DNA of 64,000 bases, from positions 59,068 through 123,067 of the forward strand of contig FWWN02000490.1 in the NCBI GenBank assembly GCA_900175165.2, read 5' to 3'. The notes under the pieces were generated by a model that was not told the DNA's origin, made no database searches, and saw only the letters and a program-made list of their open reading frames with translations. Positions 36,036 through 46,819 of this stretch are shown here, piece by piece. Both the position numbers and the translations under genes were made by a program. This DNA is from Rhizomucor pusillus. Lineage: Eukaryota; Mucoromycota; Mucoromycetes; Mucorales; Lichtheimiaceae. How positions within the stretch are numbered: position 1 is the first letter of the stretch; each line of letters begins with the position of its first letter.

Positions 36036-36416
36036 ATGATTCCAATTATCATTTATACCGTCCTTGGTATTGCAGTTTTCACAGTTTTCATAGTCGTCTG
36101 TCACCTTCCTGTGTACTTCTGGATTCTGGCACTGCGAAGAGCAACAAATGGAAACAGGCAGCAAAACCTTATGCTAGAGGCCGGCCAGCAGGGACAGCGA
36201 ACAGCAGAAGACGATGTCCAGCAAGAGCTGGAAGAAATCACAGCTCAGAACGAAGCTATCCTTGGGGAAGCCTCTGAAGTCGTTAAGGACAGAAGTAACA
36301 ATAGGCATCGCGCAAATATTCAACGAAGAACCTACATTGGCGATGTAAAATACTTCTTCCGCCACGAATACCGCAACATGTCAAGACTGCTAGCCCTTGT
36401 GAAGTCCTTATTTTGA
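36036..36416 (+). CDS. Small single-pass membrane protein, unknown function
   Basis: A single exon encodes 126 aa starting MIPIIIYTVLGIAVF. A strongly hydrophobic N-terminal segment of about 30 residues (ending VYFWILALRRA) looks like a signal anchor. A Gln/Glu-rich helical region (DDVQQELEEITAQNEAIL) and a basic tail follow (HRANIQRRTYIGDVKYFFRHEYRNMSRLL). I do not recognise the family. It is divergent from SF3B1, with only about 200 nt between the starts. A hypothetical gene, but the frame is convincing for its length. Confidence 0.6.
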   Translation: MIPIIIYTVLGIAVFTVFIVVCHLPVYFWILALRRATNGNRQQNLMLEAGQQGQRTAEDDVQQELEEITAQNEAILGEASEVVKDRSNNRHRANIQRRTYIGDVKYFFRHEYRNMSRLLALVKSLF

Positions 36417-37705
36417 ACTAGAATCCTGGCGAACCATGGCCACACAAGGCTGGCAGGGCAGCTTCAAGGCTGAAATCTTTTAGCGTTCAAGACTTAGACG
36501 GGTCCGTTGGCCAAGTCTAGAATAAGGACGGCAGACAGCACTTTTACTGGTCTCACATCACTGGAGTATACGAAAATCAAGATCAAGAAATCCTATTTGA
36601 CTTCAAACTTCGCTTGCAGATTGTATTTTTTTGCATATTTCGTATTTTCCAACAAATTACATATAATTTTCCATACTGTATATCATATGGCCAAGATATT
36701 ATGATTTTCAGAGTGCATTGCAGCTCAAATTTGCAGTACATCCGGAGCAACGCTCTGCAGTACCATTTCCTCCGCCATGTCTAAGCATTCAGCGATAATA
36801 CAAGTATATTCCTTGGAGTGAACAAGATAGTTATATCTAAGTAGAAGCTGGTTTTTAACGAGATAGTACATAAAGAATTGATGATATATAGGTTTGAAAA
36901 GAACTCAATCGAATTGTGGTGCTACCGGTGCAGTTGGGTATCGTGTGAACGCATCGCAGGGAATAATCCTGCCAGAAGCTATCTTTTAGAATGGACCTAA
37001 AATAGCATATACGGATAGCGCCCCGTGCCGATGACACGAGTGATACAATATATACCATATGCAAGGGGCAGTGGGCTTTGCTGTACGTAATTTCCTTTGT
37101 CTGAAGAGCTTACATAAAACACAGCGATGTTCGAGCCAACTCTTTGTACAGCAGGTTTTCCAATTTATGCATTGCGTGCTGCACTGCTCACAATGCCTCC
37201 CTTTTTTTACAACGCTTTGCTGAACGTGGGAGACTACATTTGAGAAAAAGAAAAAGCTACATGAAAAAAGAGCTAAAGAAAGAAAAAAGAAAAAAGAAAA
37301 AAGAAGTTGGTTGCAACAGGAGAATAGGAGGAATAGCCGCTTACGAGGATCTGTATGTACAGTCATTTTATAGAACGGGTATGCATTAAAACAAGGTTGA
37401 ATTTCATTTACTCCTGATGCTCATGGTGCGCGCCAGCGTGTACAAATGAGGCTTCAAGTGCTTCCTTTTCCAGGAATGGCTCACTGTTGTTGTTTGCTGT
37501 TTTACTTCTCGTCGAAAATGTATGGGCGTCTTTTTGGCTTTCCGATGACGGGCACCCATACTCCCCCAAAACTATCCACTCCCCAATAATAGTCACTCAC
37601 TGATACCTTTATAAACGACCCTGATTATCTCTCTCTCTACCCATCGCCTCTTTATCTACTTTTCCATTCTTCGTTTTCTCGTCTGTTGCCTTTGTCTTGT
37701 TCAAG
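36417..37705. other. Intergenic region
   Basis: About 1.3 kb with no recognised gene. It includes a purine-rich low-complexity tract (about 37240-37310) that makes spurious Lys-rich or Phe-rich frames. The right end carries promoter elements for the small secreted peptide gene. Confidence 0.5.
37583..37615 (+). promoter_or_regulatory. CCAAT and TATA-like boxes of the small secreted peptide gene
   Basis: CCAAT lies at about 37583-37587 and TTTATAAA at about 37608-37614, roughly 92 nt before the ATG at 37706. The leader between is strongly CT-rich, as in highly expressed fungal genes. Confidence 0.5.
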
Positions 37706-37855
37706 ATGTACAAACTAGCTCTTCTCCGTGTCGCAGCAGCCCTTGCTTCCTTCGTCGCTGTCTCCGCATTACCAGTCTTTGACACAGACCTCGCTGCTAA
37801 CCCATTTGTCCACGAAGCTCGTCGCCTCCAATACTACAAGCAGCCTCGCATGTAA
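37706..37855 (+). CDS. Tiny secreted peptide precursor (49 aa)
   Basis: A single-exon frame of 49 codons starts at the first ATG after a CCAAT box, a TATA-like box and a CT-rich leader. Residues 1 to about 21 (MYKLALLRVAAALASFVAVS) form a clear signal peptide with an Ala-x-Ala-like end. The remaining mature part is about 28 residues and has no cysteine. It contains a dibasic Arg-Arg followed by LQYYKQPRM at the C-terminus, so Kex2-type processing would release a nonapeptide. Codon use is strongly biased to C-ending codons (CTC, GTC, GCC), a sign of high expression. An AATAAA lies at 38089-38094. The family is unknown. Confidence 0.65.
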   Translation: MYKLALLRVAAALASFVAVSALPVFDTDLAANPFVHEARRLQYYKQPRM

Positions 37856-37939
37856 TTGACTATGGAAACCACAACAACTTGTACAGCTACATACACATAC
37901 ATACTAGCCCGCCGCAGCGCTCTTCTTCCCCCATACCTT

Positions 37940-38615
37940 TCATTTGTACGTAAATCTGCACACATACACACACGCATACAATCCTTTCCATTTCTTTCGG
38001 CGCAATTCCCATGGTAGCACACAGGTTGTGTATCCTTGGAAACCGGGTAGCCCGGGGTTTACGAATGTTGATACATATACAGTCTTAAAATAAAAAATCA
38101 AACGTCCCCTCTTGTTGTTAACCACCAGAAGAGCTATCAAACTCAATCCTATGATAAGAATGTACATACAAGCACGACGTTCCTCGGGATCACGCAGGAA
38201 TTCATGCGGGATATGTTGCAGCAACAAAGCTGAGCATGAACATACTTGTTGCCACACCACATGGTCACGGAGAGGTTTACGCCGAAGCCGATACACATCA
38301 GAAACGCTGTAGCTTGCACAGGTAGTTCTCGCTATCCACCAGCTTTGCCTTTAGGTTAAGCTGGGGACATTACATTATAAATGGTGACAAGAATGCACTG
38401 CTGTTGTGATAAGAGCTGATACGCAAAAGGGGATCTATGCAGGCACGGGAAGCAAAGGCTGCGATGCGTTCCGGACAGTAAAAGACAGACCAAAGCGTCC
38501 TATTAATCTTACCTATATCTCGCTCTGTACCCTGTCTAGCCGATGAAAACTTGGAAACACAATACTTGTTAGGTTCTTGCATCAATTGGATGGCAAGCTG
38601 TCGATCAGTTCGCAT
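37940..38615 (-). CDS. Candidate small membrane protein gene, spliced, family unknown
   Basis: An ATG at 38615 opens MRTDRQLAIQLMQEPNKYC. Plausible introns (donor GTAAGA after ERDI; donor GTAATG after LSPFI) keep one frame into DVYRLRRKPLRDHVVWQQ, LRDPEERRAC and a 16-residue hydrophobic stretch, MYILIIGLSLIALLVV, followed by NNKRGR. The transmembrane-like end and in-phase splice sites argue for a real gene. The C-terminus is uncertain: the frame stays open to 37940, into the 3' UTR of the convergent secreted peptide gene, and a further small intron is possible. I do not recognise the family. Confidence 0.4.
38089..38094 (+). terminator. Polyadenylation signal AATAAA
   Basis: AATAAA lies about 235 nt after the stop of the small secreted peptide gene and would give a short 3' UTR. 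Only the motif and its position support it. Confidence 0.35.
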
Positions 38616-38787
38616 AATTTTAGATATTTCTTCGATTAGACATTATCATCTAAAAGCATCTTGGTAAAAGATATTGTCAATACCTACTGTTATCTACTAA
38701 CATGTAAAGAAAGACTTGAGCAATCTTGAGCAGTAAAGATATAATACAATTTCGAGTGCACAGACGCACACTTTGCATCCCTTTTCC

Positions 38788-41649
38788 ATGAAATTCTCGA
38801 CGCAGAGTTGGGCTTGCCTGATTCTGCTCGTCTTGAGCATTATTCAGGCAATCCATCTCTATCGATCTTCAACCGCGAGCCTTCGGCCGAGTCAGAAGAA
38901 CGAAAGCGAGTATAGTGCTAGCAAAGAAGAGATTGCCGCGGACGACCAGTACGATGAGGTCGAAATGGGCGCAAGCCCTGACAACCTCTTCTACTTTGTT
39001 CAGGTCCATATATCTATATACAAGATTATATTCGAGAATGTCGTTGCTAAATAACGATATAAAGGTCTCGGATCTACATCTGTCAAAATATGAGCCTCAC
39101 GGGCATACCTCGCATTTCCTTCATTTTTTGCATTCTATCCTTCCACTTTTCAGGTATAGTTCAGGAGGAGAAGAACCGTTGTGATCAATCTCAGTAAATT
39201 TAACGGCTCTCTCTTTCTCTCTCTCTCTTCCTCGAAGTCCCGAGTTTGTTGTCGTTACAGGCGATCTGACAGACGCCAAGGATGCCAAAAAGATAAAGAC
39301 AGAACAGTTTCCGGATGAATGGCAGCTGTACCAGGCTGCGGTCGAACAGGGCGTCAAGGATATCCCCTGGTACGATATGCGCGGCAACCATGATTGTTTC
39401 AACCTTCCGTCTTGGGAATCCCCTATCAATCTCTACAAAACTTACGGGAAGAGTGGAAATCTCGTCGAAAGCGGGCATGGAGTATATTCATGGAGTGTCG
39501 AACGTCCTTTCGGTCGATATCAGTTTGTCACAGTGGATGCCTGGTATGGTTGTTGCTGTTGCCCAGAATCGAGAGTTACTTTGCTGACAGTTTCATAACC
39601 TTAGCCCGAAGAGAGGACCTGCTCGACCGTTGAACTTTTTCGGCTACGTACCATCACCTACGATGGACCACCTGGCAGAAACAGTGCTGGGCTCGGAGCC
39701 AAGTAACCATACTTTCATGGTAAATATGCATCCTCGGGGTTTGTCTATATTACATCTTCTCTGACAAGAATAATACTACGCAGTTCGCCCACTATCCAAC
39801 AACTACAATGGTATTTGGCACATCGAGCCAGGGCATGACATACAAAGATCTAGCCAAGAAATTCAGTGCATATATGTGTGGACATCTGCATCGACTAGTT
39901 GCTGGTAAATACAAAGATATCATTATACAAAGGGCCAAATTAATCAATGATTCTCTACCAAGGTCTCGGGGATAATCTGAAGTCTTACGACCTTGCAACG
40001 GATTCTTTGGAGCTCGAACTGGCGGATTTGAAGGATCATGGAACGTATCGCATTGTTGCCGTGGATCATGATCTTATATCGTTTGTGGATGCTGAGCTGC
40101 CTCTTGATGAGATACGCTCTTTGCCAAACCCAGAGCCACTCCCACTTGACGACCAGGGCCATGTTCAGTGGCCAGAAAAGATTTCGACGCCACCGATTAT
40201 CCTCATCACTAACCCAAAGGACGGACGTTATGCACTTCTTGAGAAGGAGCCTCTCAAACGTATACGAAAAAGCTCACACATTCGCTTCCTTATATTTTCT
40301 GAACAAGAGCCAAAGGATTTACAGGTCAGCATTTTCGTGGATGATAGACGCCATCCTTTCAGAGTAGAGTTCGTCGGCACCCGTGAAATGCCACTTTGGG
40401 TCTCTTCGTGGGAGCCCAACGATTTTTACGACTTGGAGACGCACAGCTTGCGAGTCGAAGTTGCAACCAAAGACGGGCAAAAAGCAAGTTCAACCGTGCA
40501 GTTCCGAGTAGACGAGAAGAAACTCGAAATCAATGGCGGTTTTGGCGAATGGATTATCTCGGCTCATATGTCTTCTCTGGTAAAATTATAATTATTTAAC
40601 TGTGTACCTATCTTACAACTCTTCTTACTCTGCTCTCGCAGCTTCGTTGCCTCAGTCTCTTGGGCATAGCTTGCATACTTTTCGCATTGCTAGCACCCAG
40701 ACTCTATCTGGATTACAGGCGGCAAAAAGCCGAGTTGGCGCAACCTCTGTCGCAAAGCCTGCAAACCAGCATCATTCTCAAAATTCACCTGATTGATCAG
40801 TATCCTTCAGGCGGTCCAATTCAATTTCTCCAGCGACATATCTTGCTGTGGACGTTGAGATTCCTGCATCTACCAGAGGAAAATCCGCTCATGTGGTTTG
40901 CATTCTTTGGCTACTCGCTGGCAATGCTCACGCTGCCATGGTTCCGTGCTGAATTCATTCCAGCAGATACAACGGAAAATGTACGTTTTGGTACATTCTA
41001 TCTTTGGGGAATCCTTTTTGGAAATGAGTGGATTCCGTTGGCGGATACTTGGAAGTTTGCCACGGTGCAGATATGCTTCAACGTCGGTGTCTTCTTGATG
41101 CTTTTTGCCTGGAAAGCAACGCACTCTGTCGATATCCACTGTCGTGGATCTAGCAAGGGTCGCAAAGGAGTTCGACAGCTTAATGAGCATGCATGGTTCA
41201 AGGGACTCGAAATTTTATACTGGCTGTGGCGCGCATCTGATGTTACTGCTCTGGCATCCTTCTACGGTGGCATTTGGCCAACGCTGATACTCAACATTGT
41301 CGTGCTATGGCTTTGCTTTTTGGGCGTGATGCTTGCTTTTGGCTTGCATAACCACCAACGTATGCAGCGAGTAGGCCATCTTGTAGAAGGCTGCGTTGCA
41401 TGTCAGGAAGCAATCCAGCTTCGTCCGACAGATATCTCTGAAGGAGCGGTTGAGGCTGCGCAACCGGGTGGAGCACTTAATGCTCAAACCATTACTACTC
41501 ACATAGAACGCTATAGACAGCATCATCCTGTACATGAAAATCCCCTTATACCCTCGAGCTCCTCATCCTCCTCCGCCTCCGCCTCCTCGTCGTCCTCTTC
41601 CTCCCCTTCCAATTCTCATCGAAACAAACCGAGTGCAAAGCAGGATTAA
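38788..41649 (+). CDS. Membrane-anchored metallophosphoesterase, TMEM62-like
   Basis: The start is ATG at 38788. A signal-anchor (WACLILLVLSIIQAIHLY) comes first. A calcineurin-like phosphoesterase domain follows: VSDLHLSKYEP, then VVVTGDLTDAKD, RGNHDCFN, FAHYPTTT and CGHLHRL, which are the five metal-binding blocks in order. A beta-rich region (NPKDGRYALLEKEPLKRIR) and several C-terminal membrane helices come next (for example LLRCLSLLGIACILFALLAP). The C-terminus ends in a poly-Ser run. This domain order matches TMEM62. Seven or so exons were read; all splice sites checked are GT-AG. Substrate unknown; probably an endomembrane protein with the catalytic domain lumenal. Confidence 0.87.
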
Positions 41650-41738
41650 AGGGAAAAGATAATTATTTTATGAACTCCCTAATCATTTATTCTACTGCGA
41701 TGCCTTGATCGCTTTTCTTTTTGCCCCTCTTCCCTTCC

Positions 41739-43007
41739 ATGAACAACGACGACAGTCAGCCGTCCGCTATCATCCGCTGGCTTCGACTTGACCAGTACGA
41801 AGCTGAAAAATCCGTTACATCGCATTTCGTATCATCCAAAGCACTGTTTTTAATACGTGTTCCTCTTGCACTGTACTCGACTGTTGTTCTGTGGGTCGAT
41901 ATCGGATGGTCCATTGCAACAAATGAATTTCGGCATTTTTTTGCATACTTTACTCATTTTACTTTTATTGGCTTACATGCGTACTTGCTGGTAAGGCCTG
42001 CCTTCCTCCCTAAATTGGGCACCAAAGTGTCAGTCTGTCTTGTTCTTCCCCTCCCCCCGTTCCTCCTTCTTATTCTCCCTCTCCACCCTCTTACACTGCC
42101 ATGCACTGCTGCATACTAACATCAGGAGCAATAATGTGATACAGGCGAGTCTTTATCACAACGTAAGGTATCTCAAGTCTCGGCCGTACCACCTAAAACC
42201 TCAGCATGCTGCGCTCAAGTATCTACACGTTTTCTTATATCACACAGTTGTCACATTCAAGTGAGTTTCCGCGGAATTACCTGTATTTGAACATTGTGCA
42301 CTGATCAAGAAACTCATTTGTTAGCATCCTAACGCCGGTCGTTTATTGGTTGTTACTTTCCGGTGATTTGTTTTCGAGTAGGTTGTTTGCTTTGAAGTAC
42401 TAGCTGCGAACGAGTTGCTAACGCATGAGACTATATAGAGAATGGTGTACCGGTGATGGACTGGTGGCTTAATATATCGCTTCACGGTGTGTCGTTCTTT
42501 CTTATGATATCCGAAGTGATATTTGCTCGCATGCAAATGCATGTTCGCATGATACTGCCGGTCTTTTCTCTGGTGCTTGTGTACATGTTGATGACCTTTA
42601 TAATTTATGGATCGTAAGTTATATAATTCACACGTGTATAAGGAGTCAATATCTAACAATGGCTGGTGTAAAAAAGTGAACATTGGTGGGTGTATTCATT
42701 CCTGGACTGGAGTCAGGGACCATCGGCCGCGATTTGGTACTTTGCAGTCTCGGCCCTCGTTGTGACATGTTTCTTCCTTCAAGTTGGAATTCATGCACTG
42801 CGTGACCGATTCGCTGCGGTAATCGTCAATAACCAAACGATCGAAGAAAAGACTGTTTGTGGCGACACGCTTGATCCAAAAACACACCAGGATTCTCGAT
42901 TTGATTCGCGTACGTTGCTTGGAGAAGGCGGTCTTGAATCACATATCACAATCAACGCCCCGGCACCGTCAATATACAAGAAGGATGATGACCCAGTTTT
43001 GCCTTGA
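41739..43007 (+). CDS. Multi-pass membrane protein, possibly FAR-17a/AIG1 or rolling-stone-like
   Basis: Five exons are read, starting MNNDDSQPSAIIRWLRL. Six or so hydrophobic helices are present: FLIRVPLALYSTVVLWVDIG, FFAYFTHFTFIGLHAYLL, ILTPVVYWLLL, LNISLHGVSFFLMISEVIF, a long one around ILPVFSLVLVYMLM, and AIWYFAVSALVVTCFF. The pattern of a His-containing helix (NISLHG) after a Thr-containing one (THFTF) resembles the AIG1/ADTRP group of membrane lipid hydrolases and the related rolling-stone family, but the match is weak. The C-terminal tail is polar. It lies 90 nt downstream of the TMEM62-like gene on the same strand. Confidence 0.7.
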
Positions 43008-43717
43008 TTTAATGCTACCATTCTGCATCTAATATTCTCCTTCTTTAATGTATTCAACAACTCCTTCTTATATTCAAATTTGTTTAGTAGTAAAGAATCA
43101 GTATTTATCTAAATAAAGCGTGACAGCAGCAAATATAAATATTTCGGCCAGCAGCAAGTCCATCTCGTTGGACAGTGCATTTGTGGCGCCGTTGACATTC
43201 ATTTAAGCTCATGTACATGATCGAATGTATTGGAACAAACATTGAAGAGCAGGAAATTGATCTAGACTTCGTCTTTTCTTTTTCCATTCATTCATCGATC
43301 CATTTGGTTTTCAGCTTGTATTTTGGTTGAAGACATTGACGGCATGCAAGCACATACAGATCGAATGTACAAAAATCTGTCAAAGTAGAAAGGACAGCCT
43401 TTGTGACGTATGTATCTATGATCTTCGATTATGTTGAATGCAAATGGGAGGACGTTGGCAGGCATTTCCAGCCCTTATCGATGCCTTTGAGATTTTAAAC
43501 CGATATGACTCATGAGCAAAGTTTTTTTATGGTTGCCATCTTTGATGATGGAGATAGCGTCATTGTTTGCGGCAATAGCGAGTCAGTGGCGGGAGGTGTC
43601 ACAAACATTTGCTTGTTCCGATCAGTGATCTGTCTCGGCAGGCCCGGAAGAACAAATTTCCTGCACTCTCTTTCCTTTGTCTCTCTATCTTTTTCTTTCT
43701 CACGTTAGGGCAGCAAC
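43008..43717. other. Spacer before the Rch1-like gene
   Basis: About 710 nt with no recognised gene. A CT-rich leader (about 43665-43705) directly precedes the next start codon. Confidence 0.5.
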
Positions 43718-45569
43718 ATGTCCACAACGACGACAACGACCGTTGTTGTGGTGAACAAGAGCCAGCAGAGAAACAGCGTATCGTCATCCAATCGATCATC
43801 ACCCTTTCTAGTCGAAAGCTATCACACTCCCGCATCCAGCAGCAGCCATGGATCACAAGCAGCAGCGGAGGCGGAGGACAAGAGTAATCGTTTTACTGAG
43901 CGTCAGCAAAAGCAACAAGAAGAAGAAGAAGAAGGAAGATATGAAGAAAAACTCTCAATAAGCAACGCAACGGCGGCGGACTGGCACAACGATGAGGATC
44001 CAGACAACACGGATAGCAGTAATAGGAGCAAATTCAAGGAACACTGCCGCCACATTGGCAGACGAGTGCTCGCACAGATCTTGAAATACTGGTTCCTGGT
44101 TGGTATGGCTGTCGCGATCGGTCTGGCGTGGGCATTTCCGCAGGTCGGCAAAAGCAACGGCGATATCCAGGCACAGTACACTATCAAGTGGGGCGCGGTG
44201 ATTGTGATCTTTTTGTTATCCGGTTTAGGCCTAGAGATCAGACAAATGCTGCACACCGTGCTGAGATGGCGCCTGCATCTGGTCGTGCAAATTATCAACT
44301 TTATCTTGCTGCCATTTGTCATGTATGGCATCGTCCGGTTTTACATTGCCGTCGGTGCCGACTTGTCATCGATGGTGTATCAAGGTCTTGTCATTGCCTT
44401 GGCTACCAACACTACTGTTTCATCGAACGCCGTCATGACCCGAAACGCGAATGGAAATGGCAGTGGAGGTAAATAAGGGATCATGCTAAAACCAGATTAT
44501 AAAATCTTGTTTGTTGCCTATTTACCGATACACAATCTCTTGTAGCACTGGTGAACGCTGCGCTTGGTAACACATTGGGTATCTTTTTGTCCCCTGCACT
44601 GATGACAGGCAAGTCTTCGTTGCGTGACACTATGAAAAAGTTTCTCTAATAATCCTTGTAAATGAATCCAGTGTTTGGCAAGGATAACTTGGTGTTTCCT
44701 CCGGGAGAACGGGGAAACCCCGACTATGTGAATGTATTAAAGACATTGGGCTTGACTGTTCTGTTGCCTCTCGTGGTCGGTCAGGTGCTACGCTATTTCT
44801 TTCCGAGACAAGTCAAATACCTGGCCGCCAAACTGAAATTTTCAATCATCAACAGTTTGGCGCTTCTTTGCATCGTGTGGTCCGTATTTTGCGACGGCGT
44901 AGCTAGCGATGCATTCCACAGGATGAACAGTGTCGACATCGTCGCCATTATTGGCACAGATATTTTCATGTACTTGTTAGGTTGTGCTGCATGTCTCTTT
45001 ATAGCCAGGGTGCCTTGGTTTACCGAGGATGAACCTCGATGGGTCAGAAAATGGCGGTTTTCGCGCAAGGATGCTGTTGCCATCATGGTATGTAAAAAAC
45101 GTTTTATACTTTATTAACCACGCCTAACAGGAATGGGATAGTACTGCGGCGCGACAAAATCTGTATCAACCGGTATCCCTCTCATCAACGTCATGTACGG
45201 AACACAGAGTTACGGTACCGTAGGCGTTTTGACTCTTCCGCTTCTCATGTACCATATTGTCCAGTAAGTTACGAAAAAAGGGAAAAAATATCTGGCTACA
45301 AAGACCCGTTTGTTGACCGTTGCCGTCCGTTCTGCAGATTGTTTATTGGCAACTTCCAGGTGCACATGTTGAAGCAGTGGATTCAAAAAGGCATCGATGA
45401 GCAAGACGAACAGTCCGAAGATGATATGGATGAAGCCACTCCTGGAGACAACGAGATGATTCACAATACCGGTGGAGGAGGTGGCAGGCCGACTTCTCCT
45501 CTCCCAATCTATACCCCTCGACGCAGACAAGCACCGACGGATACAGACAGATTGCCTTCGCCTCGATAA
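43718..45569 (+). CDS. RCH1: SLC10A7/Rch1-type membrane transporter
   Basis: Five exons are read (43718-44468, 44546-44608, 44672-45087, 45142 onward, and a final exon ending at 45569). A polar, Gln/Ser-rich N-terminus is followed by about ten membrane helices of the SBF/bile-acid-symporter fold: YWFLVGMAVAIGLAWAFPQVG, VIVIFLLSGLGLEIRQM, LATNTTVSSNAVMTRNANGN, ALVNAALGNTLGIFLSPALM and YCGATKSVSTGIPLI. These are hallmarks of SLC10A7 and yeast Rch1, a plasma-membrane protein that restrains Ca2+ influx. The acidic C-terminal tail (DEQDEQSEDDMDE) is cytosolic. The intron at 44609-44671 has a GC donor (GCAAGT), confirmed by exact phase on both sides. Confidence 0.92.
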
Positions 45570-45828
45570 GGCTATAATTCTGTAGAATATAAATGGGAAT
45601 TGTAGCATACCTATATTATTACAAATTCTACTTTGCTGCTAGGACCTGTCCTGTATTTTACCCCGTTAAAATGCCTAACTATGATTATCAAAGAAAAGGA
45701 GTAGATAAAATTGTTAGTCCGGGTTGACTTGCCCCTCGGGAATGCAAGCTGGGTTTCGATGCTTATTCCTGCCAGACAACAAGGGGTCTCTGAAAAGCAT
45801 AACTTTTTTTTACCATTTAAGCATACCG

Positions 45829-46703
45829 ATGGCAGCCGAGGAATCAAAGTGTCCAGTCGATCACAGCACATACGAAAAGTTCCTGCCACCAAGGCAGCAG
45901 CAGCAGCAGCAGGACGAGGCAAAGAACAAGGAGGAAGCAAAGTGCCCTGTCGACCACACTTCATACAAACACTTTCTTCCACAGTCAAAAGAAGGTTGCG
46001 ATTCCGATGCCATTGATGCCAGGAACAACATGCCTGCTGTAGCTCAGCAGTCGCCGCATCCAGGCCAAGCGATCCCGCTGAGCACAGAGCGAGAAGTGTC
46101 AACGATTCCTCGAGCAGACGGCACCGACCAAAAGTGGATCTATCCTTCCGAGCAAATGTTCTTCAACGCAATGAGAAGAAAGAACTGGGACCCCAAGGAG
46201 CGCGACATGTCAGTAGTGGTACCGATACACAATGCAGTGAACGAGCAGGCGTGGGCCAAGATTCTGGAATGGGAAAAGATGCATCAGACGTATGTTACCT
46301 CACTTGCACCTTATCTCGACAGACGATACTGACTGTGTTGTTATCTATAGCGAATGCAATCAACCTAAATTACTGAAATTTCAAGGCAGACCCAAGGATA
46401 TCACTCCCAAGGCTCGCTTAAGATCTTTGTTTGGGTATGATAATGGGATTGTGATAACAAGGTTTCTATAGATTATTAATTAACTTTCGCCTTTCCAGGT
46501 ACAAATTACCGTTCGACCGGCATGATTGGACCGTGGATCGCTGTGGAAAGAAAGTGACCTATGTGATTGATTTCTACAGTGGCCGCCAGGATCCAAAAAG
46601 ACCCGAGTCAGTGAGCTTTTACTTGGATGTTCGGCCGGCGTTGTCTCCGGAGGGTATCTGGGATCGCATAAAGATGTCCTGGCAACGGGGCGAATTCGTT
46701 TAG
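45829..46703 (+). CDS. CYC3: Cytochrome c haem lyase (holocytochrome c synthase)
   Basis: Three exons. The N-terminus carries two Cys-Pro-Val haem-regulatory motifs ([15 protein letters not shown] and [15 protein letters not shown]), a duplicated segment separated by a Gln run. The catalytic part has [35 protein letters not shown], the conserved [13 protein letters not shown] and YVIDFYSG. These define the enzyme that attaches haem to apocytochrome c or c1 in the mitochondrial intermembrane space. Import uses internal signals, so the lack of a presequence is expected. The cytochrome c and c1 forms cannot be separated here with certainty. Confidence 0.93.
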
Positions 46704-46819
46704 AATGAGTGAGTGGCTTGTGAAATAAAAATGTCCAAAATGTGTGAGAAGTTTGAAGACCCCGCTTTAAAAGGAAAGCGCTGCATTTTTTTCCTTCTTT
46801 CTTCATACATTATACACAT

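Noticed and set aside
37240..37310. Lys/Glu-rich plus frame and Phe-rich minus frame
   Set aside because: They result from a purine-rich simple-sequence tract, not a gene.
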